This document shows, one piece after another, positions 1 to 10,200 of a stretch of 64,000 nucleotides of DNA. The notes under the pieces are model-generated. The model ran no database searches, was not told the origin of the DNA, and saw only the letters and a list, made by a program, of their open reading frames with translations. The stretch is taken from positions 1 to 64,000 of the forward strand of contig DAOTXR010000031.1 of assembly GCA_034435375.1 (NCBI GenBank), written 5' to 3'. The position numbers and the translations under genes were made by a program. Each line of letters begins with the position of its first letter. Position 1 is the first letter of the stretch. The stretch is from DAOTXR01 sp034435375. GTDB lineage: Bacteria > Chloroflexota > Anaerolineae > Aggregatilineales > UBA3940.

Positions 1-16
1 GCGCTCAACCGAGCGC
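1..16. terminator. Hairpin at window edge
   Basis: A 6-bp perfect stem (GCGCTC/GAGCGC) with a four-base loop sits at the very start of the window, downstream of the SRPBCC gene on the minus strand. It may be part of that gene's terminator or of a neighbour outside the window. No U-tract is visible inside the window, so the call is weak. Confidence 0.3.
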
Positions 17-70
17 CCCGCCCATTTGAGGTTTTGCCCAAAGAATTTCCTCGACTCCCTCGATGAAGCA

Positions 71-505
71 CTAACCTTCCACCAATGCCTTGAGGTTTTC
101 GAGGCTCTTCTCCAGATTCTCGGCGTTCATCCGCTCCAGCAACAACCGATCGATGACTTTGCCCAGTCCGCCGCCCGGCACCTCGTACTCGAACCGGGCA
201 GTCAGCCATGTCCCGTTACCTTCTGGCGTGTGCGACCAGCGCGTCGTGCCGGTGATCATCCCCGCGAGCTGGTATAAGACGTACTGGCCTCGCACCAGCT
301 CCAGTGTAGTCATCGTCACGTCGAAACTGACCCCGGCGGCTTTGTATGCCATCTTGACGGCTCCCCCCGGCTCTGGGAACACCCCATCCGGCTGCACCTC
401 GTGAACTCCGGCATACCACTCCGGCAGCCGCCACGGGTCCAGCGCGACAGAGTCCACCGTATCCCACGGTGCTTGGATGAAAATGGTACGCTCCAACACG
501 GTCAT
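71..505 (-). CDS. SRPBCC (START-like) superfamily protein
   Basis: This 144-residue protein has the pattern of the SRPBCC/polyketide-cyclase fold: an N-terminal strand (VLERTIFIQAPWDTV), an amphipathic segment with WRLPEWYAGVHEV, then alternating strands and a long C-terminal helix. Members bind hydrophobic ligands in a deep cavity, but no ligand can be read from the sequence. The ATG is preceded by AGGAGG at good spacing. It is the last gene of a minus-strand series behind two GH94 genes, but a hairpin terminator lies between them, so it is probably expressed on its own. It is probably cytoplasmic, since no signal peptide is visible. Confidence 0.75.
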   Translation of the reverse strand: MTVLERTIFIQAPWDTVDSVALDPWRLPEWYAGVHEVQPDGVFPEPGGAVKMAYKAAGVSFDVTMTTLELVRGQYVLYQLAGMITGTTRWSHTPEGNGTWLTARFEYEVPGGGLGKVIDRLLLERMNAENLEKSLENLKALVEG

Positions 506-609
506 GCCGATTCCTCCTGTGGCTCAACAATGCGCTGTGTGCAGGTCTCACCGGCTGCCCGCACGAACAGGGGGACTGCGTGGCAAGTCGTCCGTGAGGT
601 TGGCGTAGG

Positions 610-650
610 TGAAAGAAGAGGCAGCAAGCGGGTAGTGAACCTGCTGCCTT
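610..650 (-). terminator. Rho-independent terminator after the GH94 cassette
   Basis: On the minus strand an 8-bp perfect stem (AGGCAGCA/TGCTGCCT) is followed by a pyrimidine-rich CTTCTTTC tract. It lies just past the stop of the downstream GH94 gene and would end the lacI-GH94-GH94 transcript before the SRPBCC gene. Confidence 0.55.
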
Positions 651-731
651 CAGGATAGGCGCATCTGTCCCAGAGGTCAAGGGCAGCATGGCGGCCCCAA
701 GCGGGCGATGGGGATCGCCTGCCGATGGGCA

Positions 732-3143
732 TCAGCCCAGCGTGACTTTCACCCGATGCCTCTTGCCCGCCTCCAGGATTGGCACCACGCAGCCGTCGAT
801 CTGCTGCCCATCGGCCACGATCAGCGCCACGCCCTTGCAGACATGCCTGGGGTTGCTCACGGTGATGTCATAGATGGCAGCACGAAACTCGCGCCGCACG
901 TGGAATCCGTCCCAAGCTGCCGGAATGCACGGATCGATGCACAGGCCCTGATAGGTCGGCCTGATGCCCAAGATGTACTGGGTGGCCGCCTGGTACATCC
1001 ATGATGCCGTCCCGGAAAGCCACGAGTTGCGCGCCAAGCCAAACTGGGGATGCTCATCGCCCAGGATGTTTTGGGGATAGACGTATGGCTCGCATTCGAA
1101 GCGGTCAATATCCTCATTTCTCGCAGCGGGGTTGATCTGGCGATAGTACTCATAGGCGCGATCCCCGTGGCCCAGCATGGTTTCAGCGATGATGACCCAC
1201 GGGTTAGCATGTAGGAAGATGCCGCCATTCTCCTTGGCGCCCGGCGGGTAGGTGCTGACCCCGCCCACGGTGGGATCGAAGCCGTTGTAACCTGGCGTGC
1301 TCAGCTTGATGCCGCAGGCCGTGTTCAGCCGCTCGTACACCGACTGAAGCGCCCGTTCGGCTCGTTCGGGCGTGGCAAAGCCTGAGATCACCGGCCACGA
1401 TTGGCCGTTGGTATAGATCTGTCCGACTCTGTTCGTGTGTGATCCGAGCGGCATGCCGTCGGCGTCAAAGTAACGGACATACCATTCTCCGTCCCACGCA
1501 CAGGCGTTGACCCGCTGGCGCATCTCGTTGTAGTAGCGGGTATAGCGCCTGACTGTCCCAGCATCGCCCAGATACTCGGCCAGATCGATCAGGTCACGCA
1601 AGGCCCTGCCGAACAGGTTGGCCGTGAACAGCGACTCGGCGCCCGCAGGCAGGTTGACAGTGTCGTTCCAGTCCGCATACCCAAGCAGCGGCAAGCCATG
1701 GGCCCCCACATCCTTCCACGTGAACTCGATTCCGCGCCGCAGATGGTCCAACACGCTGCCCGACTCGACCGGCTGGCCGCTCTGATCTTTCTCATAGAAC
1801 GGCACGACCCGGTCGAGAAAGGCCAGGTCACCGGTCTCTCTGAGATAGGCGCACACGGCCAGCACAACCCACAGATGATCGTCGCTGTAATACTGGGGTC
1901 GATCCTCGCGTTCGGCTGCGTCACCGACGCTAGCTTCCATGCTCATCGGGTTGAACTGATGCATGGCCGATCCATTGCGCTTCTGGACGCTCAGCAGCTT
2001 GACCATCAGCTCCCTGGCCTCGTCAGGCAGATGGGCCACCACGCCCATCACGTCCTGCGAGCTGTCGCGGAAGCCGATTCCGCGCGATCCAAGCCCAAGC
2101 TGGTAGTACGACAGATAGCGCGACCAGTTTTTTGTGGTGTGGCATTGGCGCGGGTTGTGGATGTTCAGCATGCTGTTGGTGCTGGGTTCGGGCGTCTCAA
2201 CCTGCATCCGCCGCAGGTAGCCATCCCAGAAGCGAGCCAACGCCTTGAACGCACGGTCAGCCGCCTTTTCCGAGCAGCAGCGACGGATGACCTTTTGAGC
2301 CTCCTCGACATTGGCTTCCTGACCTAACAACACAATCAACCGCCGCGTCTCGCCGGGGGCCAAGTCGCCCAGATGGTGCATCAGCGCGGCGATGTTGTCG
2401 CCGCGCTGCGCCTCGGTGTTGCTCAGCTCGCCCTGTTGAAGACTGAGGGGGTTAGCCCACGATCCGTATTCATTGGCGCCCAGGAAGCGCCGACGGTCCG
2501 TCTCAAAGGAGGATACAGGGCAGTTGGAGGTGAGGTAGTTGATGCGCGTGTCGCGGAACATAAAGGGGAACTGCGCCAGGCCGACGCGCCCCGAAGGGCG
2601 ATCGAAGGCCATGCTCTGCATTGTCTGCGGTATCCAATCGGCGTTGGTATACTGCATCAGCGCGAAGGGATGCGTGTATTCAACAACTGGGATCGCATCG
2701 ACCTGGCGCGTCTGGTTTTCAACGTTGGTGATCCGAATGTCCCACATCAGACAGCTTTCGCCCATGGGCACAAAAATCGTAGCCTCGGTGTGGAACCCAT
2801 AGAACTCGGACACAATGCGCGTGTAACCCAACCCAACATGGCACTCAAAGAGATCGTAGCGGTCGAGAGTGGGAACATAGAACGGCCCAAAAACCTTGTA
2901 TCCTCGTTTCTGCTTCAAACGCAAATACAGGGTCGATCCCTTAAAGTCCGAGGCGGGCATCTGCTGGATGTACTTGGTGATGCGGTTGAGGGTGGGATCG
3001 CCTTTGCAGATCAATACGCCGCCGGTGTGGTCGACGAACCCTCCGAAATCGAGCGTCCCCACATAGTTGATCCACTTCACCGGCGTGCGTGGAGTGGTGA
3101 TGACATACTCACGGCTGGCGTCGTCAAAGTACCCGTACCGCAT
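732..3143 (-). CDS. GH94 glycoside phosphorylase, specificity uncertain
   Basis: This is an 803-residue GH94 (former GT36) enzyme, a family that splits beta-linked disaccharides or oligosaccharides with phosphate to give a sugar-1-phosphate. The N-terminal beta-sandwich opens with MRYGYFDDASREYVI; the (alpha/alpha)6 domain holds the catalytic-acid motif YADWNDT and the late NSWLSGTASW signature. ATG at 3143 is chosen over a TTG six codons upstream because AGGAG lies nine bases before it and because the paralogue upstream starts at the same alignment point. It follows the other GH94 gene by 49 bases, so both are co-transcribed. Around the catalytic Asp it has DWNDTVNL rather than the DWNDCLNLN typical of cellobiose phosphorylases, so the substrate may be a different beta-glucoside or a longer cellodextrin. 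It has no signal peptide and acts in the cytoplasm. Confidence 0.85.
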   Translation of the reverse strand: MRYGYFDDASREYVITTPRTPVKWINYVGTLDFGGFVDHTGGVLICKGDPTLNRITKYIQQMPASDFKGSTLYLRLKQKRGYKVFGPFYVPTLDRYDLFECHVGLGYTRIVSEFYGFHTEATIFVPMGESCLMWDIRITNVENQTRQVDAIPVVEYTHPFALMQYTNADWIPQTMQSMAFDRPSGRVGLAQFPFMFRDTRINYLTSNCPVSSFETDRRRFLGANEYGSWANPLSLQQGELSNTEAQRGDNIAALMHHLGDLAPGETRRLIVLLGQEANVEEAQKVIRRCCSEKAADRAFKALARFWDGYLRRMQVETPEPSTNSMLNIHNPRQCHTTKNWSRYLSYYQLGLGSRGIGFRDSSQDVMGVVAHLPDEARELMVKLLSVQKRNGSAMHQFNPMSMEASVGDAAEREDRPQYYSDDHLWVVLAVCAYLRETGDLAFLDRVVPFYEKDQSGQPVESGSVLDHLRRGIEFTWKDVGAHGLPLLGYADWNDTVNLPAGAESLFTANLFGRALRDLIDLAEYLGDAGTVRRYTRYYNEMRQRVNACAWDGEWYVRYFDADGMPLGSHTNRVGQIYTNGQSWPVISGFATPERAERALQSVYERLNTACGIKLSTPGYNGFDPTVGGVSTYPPGAKENGGIFLHANPWVIIAETMLGHGDRAYEYYRQINPAARNEDIDRFECEPYVYPQNILGDEHPQFGLARNSWLSGTASWMYQAATQYILGIRPTYQGLCIDPCIPAAWDGFHVRREFRAAIYDITVSNPRHVCKGVALIVADGQQIDGCVVPILEAGKRHRVKVTLG

Positions 3144-3192
3144 TCGGGCGCTCCTGGCCAAATGAAGTGAGACAGTCTTTGGGCTGCGCCGC

Positions 3193-5634
3193 CTATCTCA
3201 GAATGGCGGTCACTTCAACCTCGGCGCAGCGCCCTGTCGCTGGCACCACGTTTCCATCGATTGGCTGTCCATCCACCACCAACGATACAGCATTGCCCGG
3301 CCCTTCGCGCCGCACGTGGATATGGTATGTCGCGCCCCGGAAGGTGCGCGTTGCCCGAAATCCCTCCCAGCCAACCGGGATGACCGGCGCGATCAACAAG
3401 CCGTCCCACGTAGGCCGGATTCCGAGAATCCACTGTGTAATCGCGACGTAATTCCAGGCTGCCGTGCCTGTCAACCATGAGTTCTTGGCTTCCCCATGGG
3501 TGGGAGCATCGCGTCCGGCGATCATCTGCGCGTAGACATACGGCTCACAGCGATGTACTTCGCTGATCGCTTCGCGCGCCGATGGGTTGATGCGGGTATA
3601 GTAGTCGTGCGCCCGATCGCCATTGCCCGTCAGGACCTCGGCGATCATGATCCACGGGTTGGTATGGCAGAAAATGCCAGCGTTCTCTTTGTAGCCTGGC
3701 GGGTAGGACGAAATCTCACCCAGGTTCAGAGAGTACTGCGAGTAGGCAGGCTGCTGGAGGACGATGCCATGCGGCGTCGCCAGCCGTTGGTAGACCGAGT
3801 CGAGCGCCCGCTGGACCAGGCCATCTTGCAGGCCAATGCCGGCCATGCTGCATATTCCCTGCGGCTCGATGAAAATCTGCCCTTCCGCACACTCGTGCGA
3901 CCCGATCTTCTGGCCAAAGTGATCGTAAGCACGCAAGAACCATGCCCCATCCCAGCCGTGCCTCTTGACCGTCTTGGCCATGTCCTGGGCAGCTTCAACT
4001 GCCCAGGCAGCATCAGCAGCCTCGCCGCGTCGATGGGCAATCGCTGCCATCTCTCCAGCGGCCAGCACAAACAGCCCGGCGATAAGCACCGACTCGGCCA
4101 CCTTGCCATCCATGTGGGTGGTCGTTTGGAACGACTCGCCCGGCTCCGTGGAAAAGGTGTTGAGGTTCAGGCAGTCGTTCCAGTCGGCGCGTCCGATCAA
4201 CGGCAGTCCATGCGGCCCCCGCCGATCGAGCGTGTATTGGATGCAACGCCGCACATGTTCGTAGAGCGTCGCCTCGCTGCCAGGCTGATTGTTGAACGGC
4301 ACCAGCTCGTCAAGAATGCCCCAGTCGCCTGTCTCTTTAAGGTACGCCGCCACACTAAGCACTAACCACAGCGGATCGTCATTGAAGTTGCTGCCAATGG
4401 CGTCGTTGCCACGTTTGGTGAGCGGCTGGTACTGATGATAGGCCCCACCGGTTTCAAGCTGAGTGGCAGCCAGGTCCAGGATACGCTCGCGAGCGCGATG
4501 TGGGATCAGGTGTACAAACCCCAGCAGGTCCTGGTTTGAATCGCGGAAGCCTATCCCGCGCCCGATGCCCGACTCGAACAGTGAGGCTGAACGCGACAGG
4601 TTGAACGTCGTCATACACTGATAGGCGTTCCAGATGTTCACCATGCGATTGGTGTGTAGGTCTGGCGTCTGGACCTGAAACCGGCTGAGCAGGCCATCCC
4701 AGGCGGTCCTCAGCGCCTCAAAAGCGGCATCGACGTGGACAGGGTCCAGGTAATGCGCAATGATAGGCTTGACGGTCCGCTTGTTGATCGTCTGCGAGCC
4801 AGGCGGGTCAAATTTGTGGTCAGGGGGGTTTTCGTGGTAGCCAAGCACGAAGACGATCTGGCGCTGTTCCCCTGGCTCCAGCGTGACCCTGACGTGATGC
4901 GATCCTATGGGGGACCAGCCCTGAGCCACCGAATTGAACGACTCGCCCCGCTCGACCGCCGCCGGGCACTCCCAACCCCGATAGGGTCCTAGAAATACGT
5001 CGCGCTGCGTGTCGAACCCAGCCCACGGTTCTGAGCAGGCGAAATAAGCGAAATGGTTGCGCCGCTCGCGGTACTCGGTCTTGTGATAGATCGCGCCCTC
5101 CTCAACCTCGACCTCTCCGGTGTTAAAATTGCGCTGGAAATTGGTGGCATCGTCCTGGGCCTCCCATAGCGCAAACTCGATGCATGAAAACACCGACAAG
5201 TCGGCGGGCGCAGGGCGCCGGTTGGAGAGCGTCAGCCGCCAGATTTCAAGCGTCTCACCGGGTGGGACAAAGTAGCACGTGTGTGCTTCGATCCCCTGAT
5301 AGGTTGATCCGATGATGGTGTACCCCAGGCCGTGGCGACACGTGTAACCCTCCAGATTCCGGCGGGTCGGTTGCCAGGAGGGAGACCAGAATGTGCCGGT
5401 GGCGCTGTCACGCAGGTAGAGGTAGCGCCCACCATAGTCTATCGGCACATTGTTGTACCGGTAGCGCGTGATGCGCCGCAGGCGGGCGTCGCGGTAAAAC
5501 GAGTACCCTCCGGCAGTGTTGGAGATGAGGCCGAAGTACGCCTCGCTGCCCAGATAGTTGATCCAGGGCAATGGCGTGTCGGGGCGGGTGATGACGTATT
5601 CGCGGTTCTGGTCGTCGAAGCTGCCGAAGCGCAT
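3193..5634 (-). CDS. Probable cellobiose phosphorylase (GH94)
   Basis: This is an 813-residue GH94 enzyme. The motifs GRADWNDCLNLN, GESFQTTTHMDGKVAES and GEAKNSWLTGTAAWN match the subgroup containing clostridial cellobiose phosphorylases, which convert cellobiose and phosphate to glucose-1-phosphate and glucose (EC 2.4.1.20). The Asp of ADWND is the expected general acid. The start at 5634 is preferred over an ATG seven codons earlier because GGAGG directly precedes it and MRFGSFDDQNREYVI aligns with the start of the sister gene. It lies between a LacI-type regulator and the second GH94 gene on the same strand, forming a compact phosphorolysis operon. Substrate is inferred from motif similarity only. 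Confidence 0.88.
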   Translation of the reverse strand: MRFGSFDDQNREYVITRPDTPLPWINYLGSEAYFGLISNTAGGYSFYRDARLRRITRYRYNNVPIDYGGRYLYLRDSATGTFWSPSWQPTRRNLEGYTCRHGLGYTIIGSTYQGIEAHTCYFVPPGETLEIWRLTLSNRRPAPADLSVFSCIEFALWEAQDDATNFQRNFNTGEVEVEEGAIYHKTEYRERRNHFAYFACSEPWAGFDTQRDVFLGPYRGWECPAAVERGESFNSVAQGWSPIGSHHVRVTLEPGEQRQIVFVLGYHENPPDHKFDPPGSQTINKRTVKPIIAHYLDPVHVDAAFEALRTAWDGLLSRFQVQTPDLHTNRMVNIWNAYQCMTTFNLSRSASLFESGIGRGIGFRDSNQDLLGFVHLIPHRARERILDLAATQLETGGAYHQYQPLTKRGNDAIGSNFNDDPLWLVLSVAAYLKETGDWGILDELVPFNNQPGSEATLYEHVRRCIQYTLDRRGPHGLPLIGRADWNDCLNLNTFSTEPGESFQTTTHMDGKVAESVLIAGLFVLAAGEMAAIAHRRGEAADAAWAVEAAQDMAKTVKRHGWDGAWFLRAYDHFGQKIGSHECAEGQIFIEPQGICSMAGIGLQDGLVQRALDSVYQRLATPHGIVLQQPAYSQYSLNLGEISSYPPGYKENAGIFCHTNPWIMIAEVLTGNGDRAHDYYTRINPSAREAISEVHRCEPYVYAQMIAGRDAPTHGEAKNSWLTGTAAWNYVAITQWILGIRPTWDGLLIAPVIPVGWEGFRATRTFRGATYHIHVRREGPGNAVSLVVDGQPIDGNVVPATGRCAEVEVTAILR

Positions 5635-5746
5635 AAACCCTCCGTCGAATTGCATCGCCAGGTCTGGCGTCGCTCACAGACTCCTCCTCGAACATAAGCC
5701 GGAGGCTCTTTCTCTCCGCTTCTCCGCCCGGCTCGATCTCCTGACC

Positions 5747-6772
5747 CTATCGCCGAGCGCCACACGAGGCGCGGATCACCAGTTGTGTAGGGAGAATCAC
5801 GTGTAGCGGTTCCTGTGCTTCGTGCTCCACCAGGCGGATCAGCATGTTGGCTGCCGTTGCGCCCAGCTCGTACACTGGCTGCCGAATGGTTGTCAACGGG
5901 GGGGTGGTATAAGTGGCGACCTGCGAGTCATCGAAGCCCACCAGCGCTATTTCGTCAGGAACCGAGCAGCCAGCCTGGTTTAACGCCCGCAGGGCGCCCA
6001 TGGCCATCAGATCGCTGGCCACGAACACCGCATCGGGTTTGTGAGGCAGCAGCTTCTGCATGCCTGCGTAGCCGCTGGCCTCGCTGAAGTCACCTTCGGC
6101 GATCAGCGACTCGTCTATTTCCATCCCTGCCTCGCCCAGGGCTTCTTTATAGCCCTCCAGGCGCTCCAGCGCCGCGATCATCCGGAGTGGACCGCTGATG
6201 GTGGCAATGCGGCGACGGCCTTGCGCGATCAGGTGCGCCGTAGCCAGGCGGCCTCCGTTCCGGTTGTCGGCATCGACGTAGGAAATATCGGGCTGCTGAG
6301 GGTTGCGACCAATCACCACGCAGGGCACGCGATCTTTGCATAAGCGCCCAATCAGCGGGTCGTCGATCATCGCCGAGGCAATGATCACGCCATCCAGCAT
6401 TTTGCTTCGCAAGGCCCGCCGATAGAACTCATCCCTGGCCGGACGGCTGATCATGGACAGCATCAGGTAGTAGCCGTGATCGTTAGAGGCGTCGGACACG
6501 CCTTGCAACAGCACGGGGAAGAATGGGTCGGCAAATACAGTGTTGACGGTCTCTGGGATGACGATCCCCAGCACCTGGCTGCGGTTGCTGGCCAGGCTGC
6601 GGGCCGCGGCGTGGGGGTGGTAGCCCATTTCCTCCACGACACGCCACACGCGCTCACGTACCTCAGGTCGGACGTTAGGCTCCGCGTTGATGACACGCGA
6701 TACCGTGGAACGCGACACTCCCGCGATCTCGGCGATTTCTTCCAGTGTGGGCGATCTTCGGCTGTAGACCAT
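5747..6772 (-). CDS. LacI-family transcriptional regulator, CelR-like
   Basis: This 341-residue protein has an N-terminal LacI helix-turn-helix (TLEEIAEIAGVSRSTVSRVI, about residues 8-27), a hinge helix (AAARSLASNRSQVLG) and a periplasmic-binding-like sensor domain ending VIRASCGARR. An in-frame ATG far upstream would put two of the palindromic operators inside the coding region, so the start at 6772 is chosen; its ribosome site is weak. Three copies of a GGGAGCGCTCTC palindrome lie just upstream. They resemble the Thermobifida CelR operator, whose effector is cellobiose, and the next gene is a cellobiose-phosphorylase-like enzyme. I infer autoregulation and cellobiose induction of the cassette. 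Confidence 0.9.
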   Translation of the reverse strand: MVYSRRSPTLEEIAEIAGVSRSTVSRVINAEPNVRPEVRERVWRVVEEMGYHPHAAARSLASNRSQVLGIVIPETVNTVFADPFFPVLLQGVSDASNDHGYYLMLSMISRPARDEFYRRALRSKMLDGVIIASAMIDDPLIGRLCKDRVPCVVIGRNPQQPDISYVDADNRNGGRLATAHLIAQGRRRIATISGPLRMIAALERLEGYKEALGEAGMEIDESLIAEGDFSEASGYAGMQKLLPHKPDAVFVASDLMAMGALRALNQAGCSVPDEIALVGFDDSQVATYTTPPLTTIRQPVYELGATAANMLIRLVEHEAQEPLHVILPTQLVIRASCGARR

Positions 6773-6787
6773 AGGCGTAGATGTTGT

Positions 6788-6799
6788 GAGAGCGCTCCC
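6788..6799. promoter_or_regulatory. LacI/CelR-type operator site 1
   Basis: GAGAGCGCTCCC lies 16 bases upstream of the regulator start. It is the reverse orientation of the two other copies. The core GAGCGCTC is perfectly palindromic, as for CelR-type sites. Confidence 0.75.
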
Positions 6800-6838
6800 G
6801 AATGGTGCCCCGAAACCTAGGCCGGTATGACCGGCTAT

Positions 6839-6850
6839 GGGAGCGCTCTC
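6839..6850. promoter_or_regulatory. LacI/CelR-type operator site 2
   Basis: GGGAGCGCTCTC, centred about 51 bp from site 1. This is close to five helical turns, so two dimers could sit on the same face of the DNA. Confidence 0.75.
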
Positions 6851-6894
6851 GCGGAGGAGGCAAGAAAGCAATCCCTGGTTCAAACACACAATTT

Positions 6895-6906
6895 GGGAGC
6901 GCTCTC
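6895..6906. promoter_or_regulatory. LacI/CelR-type operator site 3
   Basis: GGGAGCGCTCTC within TGGGAGCGCTCTCA, one base from the published CelR consensus TGGGAGCGCTCCCA. It is centred about 56 bp beyond site 2. Confidence 0.75.
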
Positions 6907-7048
6907 AAGGCCATCATATACCGAATCTGGCTGGGCGTCAAGGGTTTTCAAGGTTTTGGGCGTGTTCCTCGTTGAGGGCAGGACCCCCGGCGGGGTCGCG
7001 GCGGCGGCGCTGAACCTCGCCCCCTGCCGAGCTGCCGCAGGCGGCTCT

Positions 7049-7078
7049 CCCCTCTCTCGCCATTCCAACGGAGAGGGG
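7049..7078. repeat. Inverted repeat, CCCCTCTC/GAGAGGGG
   Basis: An 8-bp perfect stem (7049-7056 with 7071-7078) around a 14-base loop in a pyrimidine/purine-biased context. Such CCCTCTC...GAGAGGG palindromes are often dispersed repeats, but only one copy is seen here. Confidence 0.4.
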
Positions 7079-7174
7079 GAAGACCGACCTTCAGTCAGCG
7101 GGTAGGGCTGCCTCCAAGTTGAAACGCACCCCAAATCGGTACCTCCGAGCTAGTTAAGCTGATCCGACGTGTGA

Positions 7175-7180
7175 TATAAT
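7175..7180 (+). promoter_or_regulatory. Candidate -10 element (TATAAT)
   Basis: A perfect TATAAT about 85 bases before the surface-protein start. No good -35 lies at 16-18 bases; only a weak TTAAGC at 15-base spacing is seen. Confidence 0.35.
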
Positions 7181-7266
7181 AACCTCGCACTCATGCTCAG
7201 AGCAAGGAAAGGGTGAGGGTGTGTTGGGTAGATGGGGCGTCATGATGTCTTGTGCTGGAGAACGGA

Positions 7267-10200
7267 ATGCAAGTTTCGACCACACTCACCGCTTGGTTGT
7301 CCCGTCGCCGTAAGCTCCTCTCCATAGTGTTGATACTGGCAGCGCTGTCGATATCCCCAACCCATACTCGCGCTGCTGTGTCTTCTCCTCTGGCGCCGCT
7401 TTCCAAGACTCTGCGACCCACATTGCTCAATAACCCAGTCCCTACGGTGACTCTCGACGTCCCGACAGAGGTGATGGTTGGCGAGAATGTGTCGTTCACC
7501 GTCACCTTCGACAACACCGGCGCACTCCCCGACGACACTGGCTATGGCCCTTTCATTGACCTGTATTTGCCGGTGACAGGAGCCGATGCTGCACCGAGTG
7601 GCTTCGGCGTTGGCGGGACGGGGACAAACGACATCACTGCCACGTACCTGGGGGCGCCGCTCACCAAAGTGGAGCTTATCTTCCCCGGCAGCGGGCAGGT
7701 CAACCATCCCTATGCCGTCACTAACACCGGCGTTCCCGTTGTGGTGACGGGCAGGCCGGGCGATAAGCTGGTGGTGTTGCAGCTTCCCTTTGGCAGCTTT
7801 GCTCAGAGCCAGCCGCCGGTAGTCGTCGATGTCACGGCTCCCATGAGCGCCAACGCCACCGTTGGTGCTCCGCTGACGATCCGGGCGCGCGGTGGGTTCC
7901 AGTATGGCTTTAACCCGCTCAACGACTGGTGCTGCGGCGACTTGCCGATCATGAATCCGCCCAACAACGCTGCCTTCCCCAACTGGCCTGGCAGCCAGGT
8001 GACGCCCATCCTGTACCGCGTCACCAAGACCAACAACGCGCCCGAAAGCGAGACCGCCACCGGGCCGAGCTTTATCCGTACTTACTCGCTGATCGTTGAT
8101 ATCGCTGCTGGCAAGCAGATCACCAACCTGAACCTGAGCGACACGCTGCCGCCCAATGTCGTGTTCGTCGGGGCAATTGCCACCCCTGCCGGCGGCACGC
8201 CCAGCTATCCTGCCCCTGGCACCAAGGGGGGCGTGGTTGCCCACAACTTTGGCGCGGTGACGGGTGGAGCTGGAACCCAAGATGCCCGGCTCGATATCCA
8301 GTTCTACATTCCAATCACCGACGCGGGTGACGTGGAGGTGATTGATCGCAGCACGGGCGCTGCTGTCAACTCCGACAACGGCCTGACGGTCAGCGGCCAG
8401 TGGAATCCCGGCACGGGCGTGGTGGACATTCCCAACAGTCCGTTCACCTGCGCCCCTCCTTGTCCTCCCGGTGGGCGTGTGACCGATAAGTCCATCGCCA
8501 CCCAGAAGGCTGGGGATGTGATCATTGACCGCAACTATAGCGGCACCACGCCGGGCGACATTGTGCGCTACACGGTCGATTTCCAGGTGTCGGACTTCTT
8601 TATGTTCGACACTGTCACTGTCACAGACATTCTAGGCGATGGGCAGCAGTTCATTGTCATCGATCCGGTCACGGGCAATCCGCTGCCGCCCACGCTGTCG
8701 TTTGGGGAACAGGGCAGCAGCTCGCCCGCTGCGGCGATGAACCCCGCCAACTATACCGACCCGACAGCCGTGCCGCTCAGCGGCGACGGGTATGGCAACC
8801 AGGTGTTGACCTTTGACATCTCCCAGGAGATGATTGACCGAGGCTTCGACGCCGAACTGCGCGGCAAATGCGCGGTTGGGGCGCGGCCCATCACCATCGA
8901 CCCGGCGGGCGTGTGCGCCACCGATCCCACTGGCACAGGCGGCACCACCGGTCAGCTCGTGTTTTACGCGCTGATCCTGGAGGAGTATCGCACCATAGCC
9001 TCGCCCGGCGGGCCGACCCCCGACCTGTCCATTGACCACGGCGACACACTGACCAACGACGTGACCATCACAGGCCGGCTGTTGCCGGTGGACACGACCG
9101 GTGCGGGGCCGAACGTCAACGATGGCAGCGGGGCGTCGGTGACCATTGTGCGAGAGAGGATCGCCAAGTCGATCTACGGCTACACGCCCAACGGCGGAGT
9201 CTTCACACCGGGCGCTCCGGGCGGACCGCTCTCGCCCGGCGATCTGGTGACATTCCGGCTGCGCTTTGTGCTGCCCTCCACCGACACCGAGAATCTGTCT
9301 TTCGTGGACTACCTGCCCATGCCGGTGTTCCACGTCCCGGCGATGATGGCCACCGACCTTGTGTCGCCGCCTGGCACTGTGCCCCCAGTGAACACTGTCA
9401 CACGCGGCCCCGACGACACTTTCACACTGGCTGCGCCGCCGCCGCCAGGCCGCACGCCGGCCATCACCACCGATACAGCATCCAACTCGATCCGCTTCTT
9501 CTATGGCACCTACGACGACGGCGCGTCGGCCCCGTCGATCGTGGACCTGCTGTTCACGGTGCAGATCGATGATGATCCCTACGCCGACGGCTTGCTGCTG
9601 ACCAATCAGGCGCAGTCGAGCGAGAGCAACTCGTTGGGTACCACCTCCACCGAGAGCGCCATCGTTCAGTTTGTGTTGGGCGAGCCGGTGCTGCGGACGC
9701 AGAAGACGGTGGTGGCCGTCAGCAGTACGCTGATGCCGCCGCCTCCGGCCCCGGTGTTCGCCCCAGCACTCACTATGACCTGGACGCCCCCCGGCACCCT
9801 GGTTGGTTGCCGTTGGACTTCCGGCCCGATCTCGGCCCCGCCAGCGGATAGCAATGTCAGCAACGTCAATCCGACCGACCTGGTGACGTTTGCCATCTTT
9901 GTTGTCAATGGCGGGTCGGCGCCCAATGGGGCCTTCGATATCGTCGTCACCGACTCGTTTGATCCCACTCAGTACCAGGTGCCAGCGGGAGGGTTGAATC
10001 TGCGCGTCTTCTACGGCAACTGCGATGAGCTGCCGCAAAACGTTCCGCCTGACGTGTACACCGGCGCGTGGCGCGGCCTGGGCGGCGGTCCGGATGGGTT
10101 GCCCAACACGATGGACGACATTTTCGGCAGCGGGATCGAGTTCGTCGATCCCGATCCGGCGCGTGGAGCCTGCCAGGCTCACCTGGCGGCCAACAACCGC

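Larger units (their letters stand above)
6908..7266. other. Intergenic region between divergent units
   Basis: About 360 bases without a convincing gene. It holds a GC-rich hairpin at 7049-7078 and a candidate -10 element for the surface-protein gene at 7175-7180. The remainder shows no codon structure I trust. Confidence 0.6.

Noticed and set aside
6773..6889. Longer N-terminus for the LacI regulator
   Set aside because: It would place two of the three operators inside coding sequence, and the helix-turn-helix normally starts within ten residues of the N-terminus.
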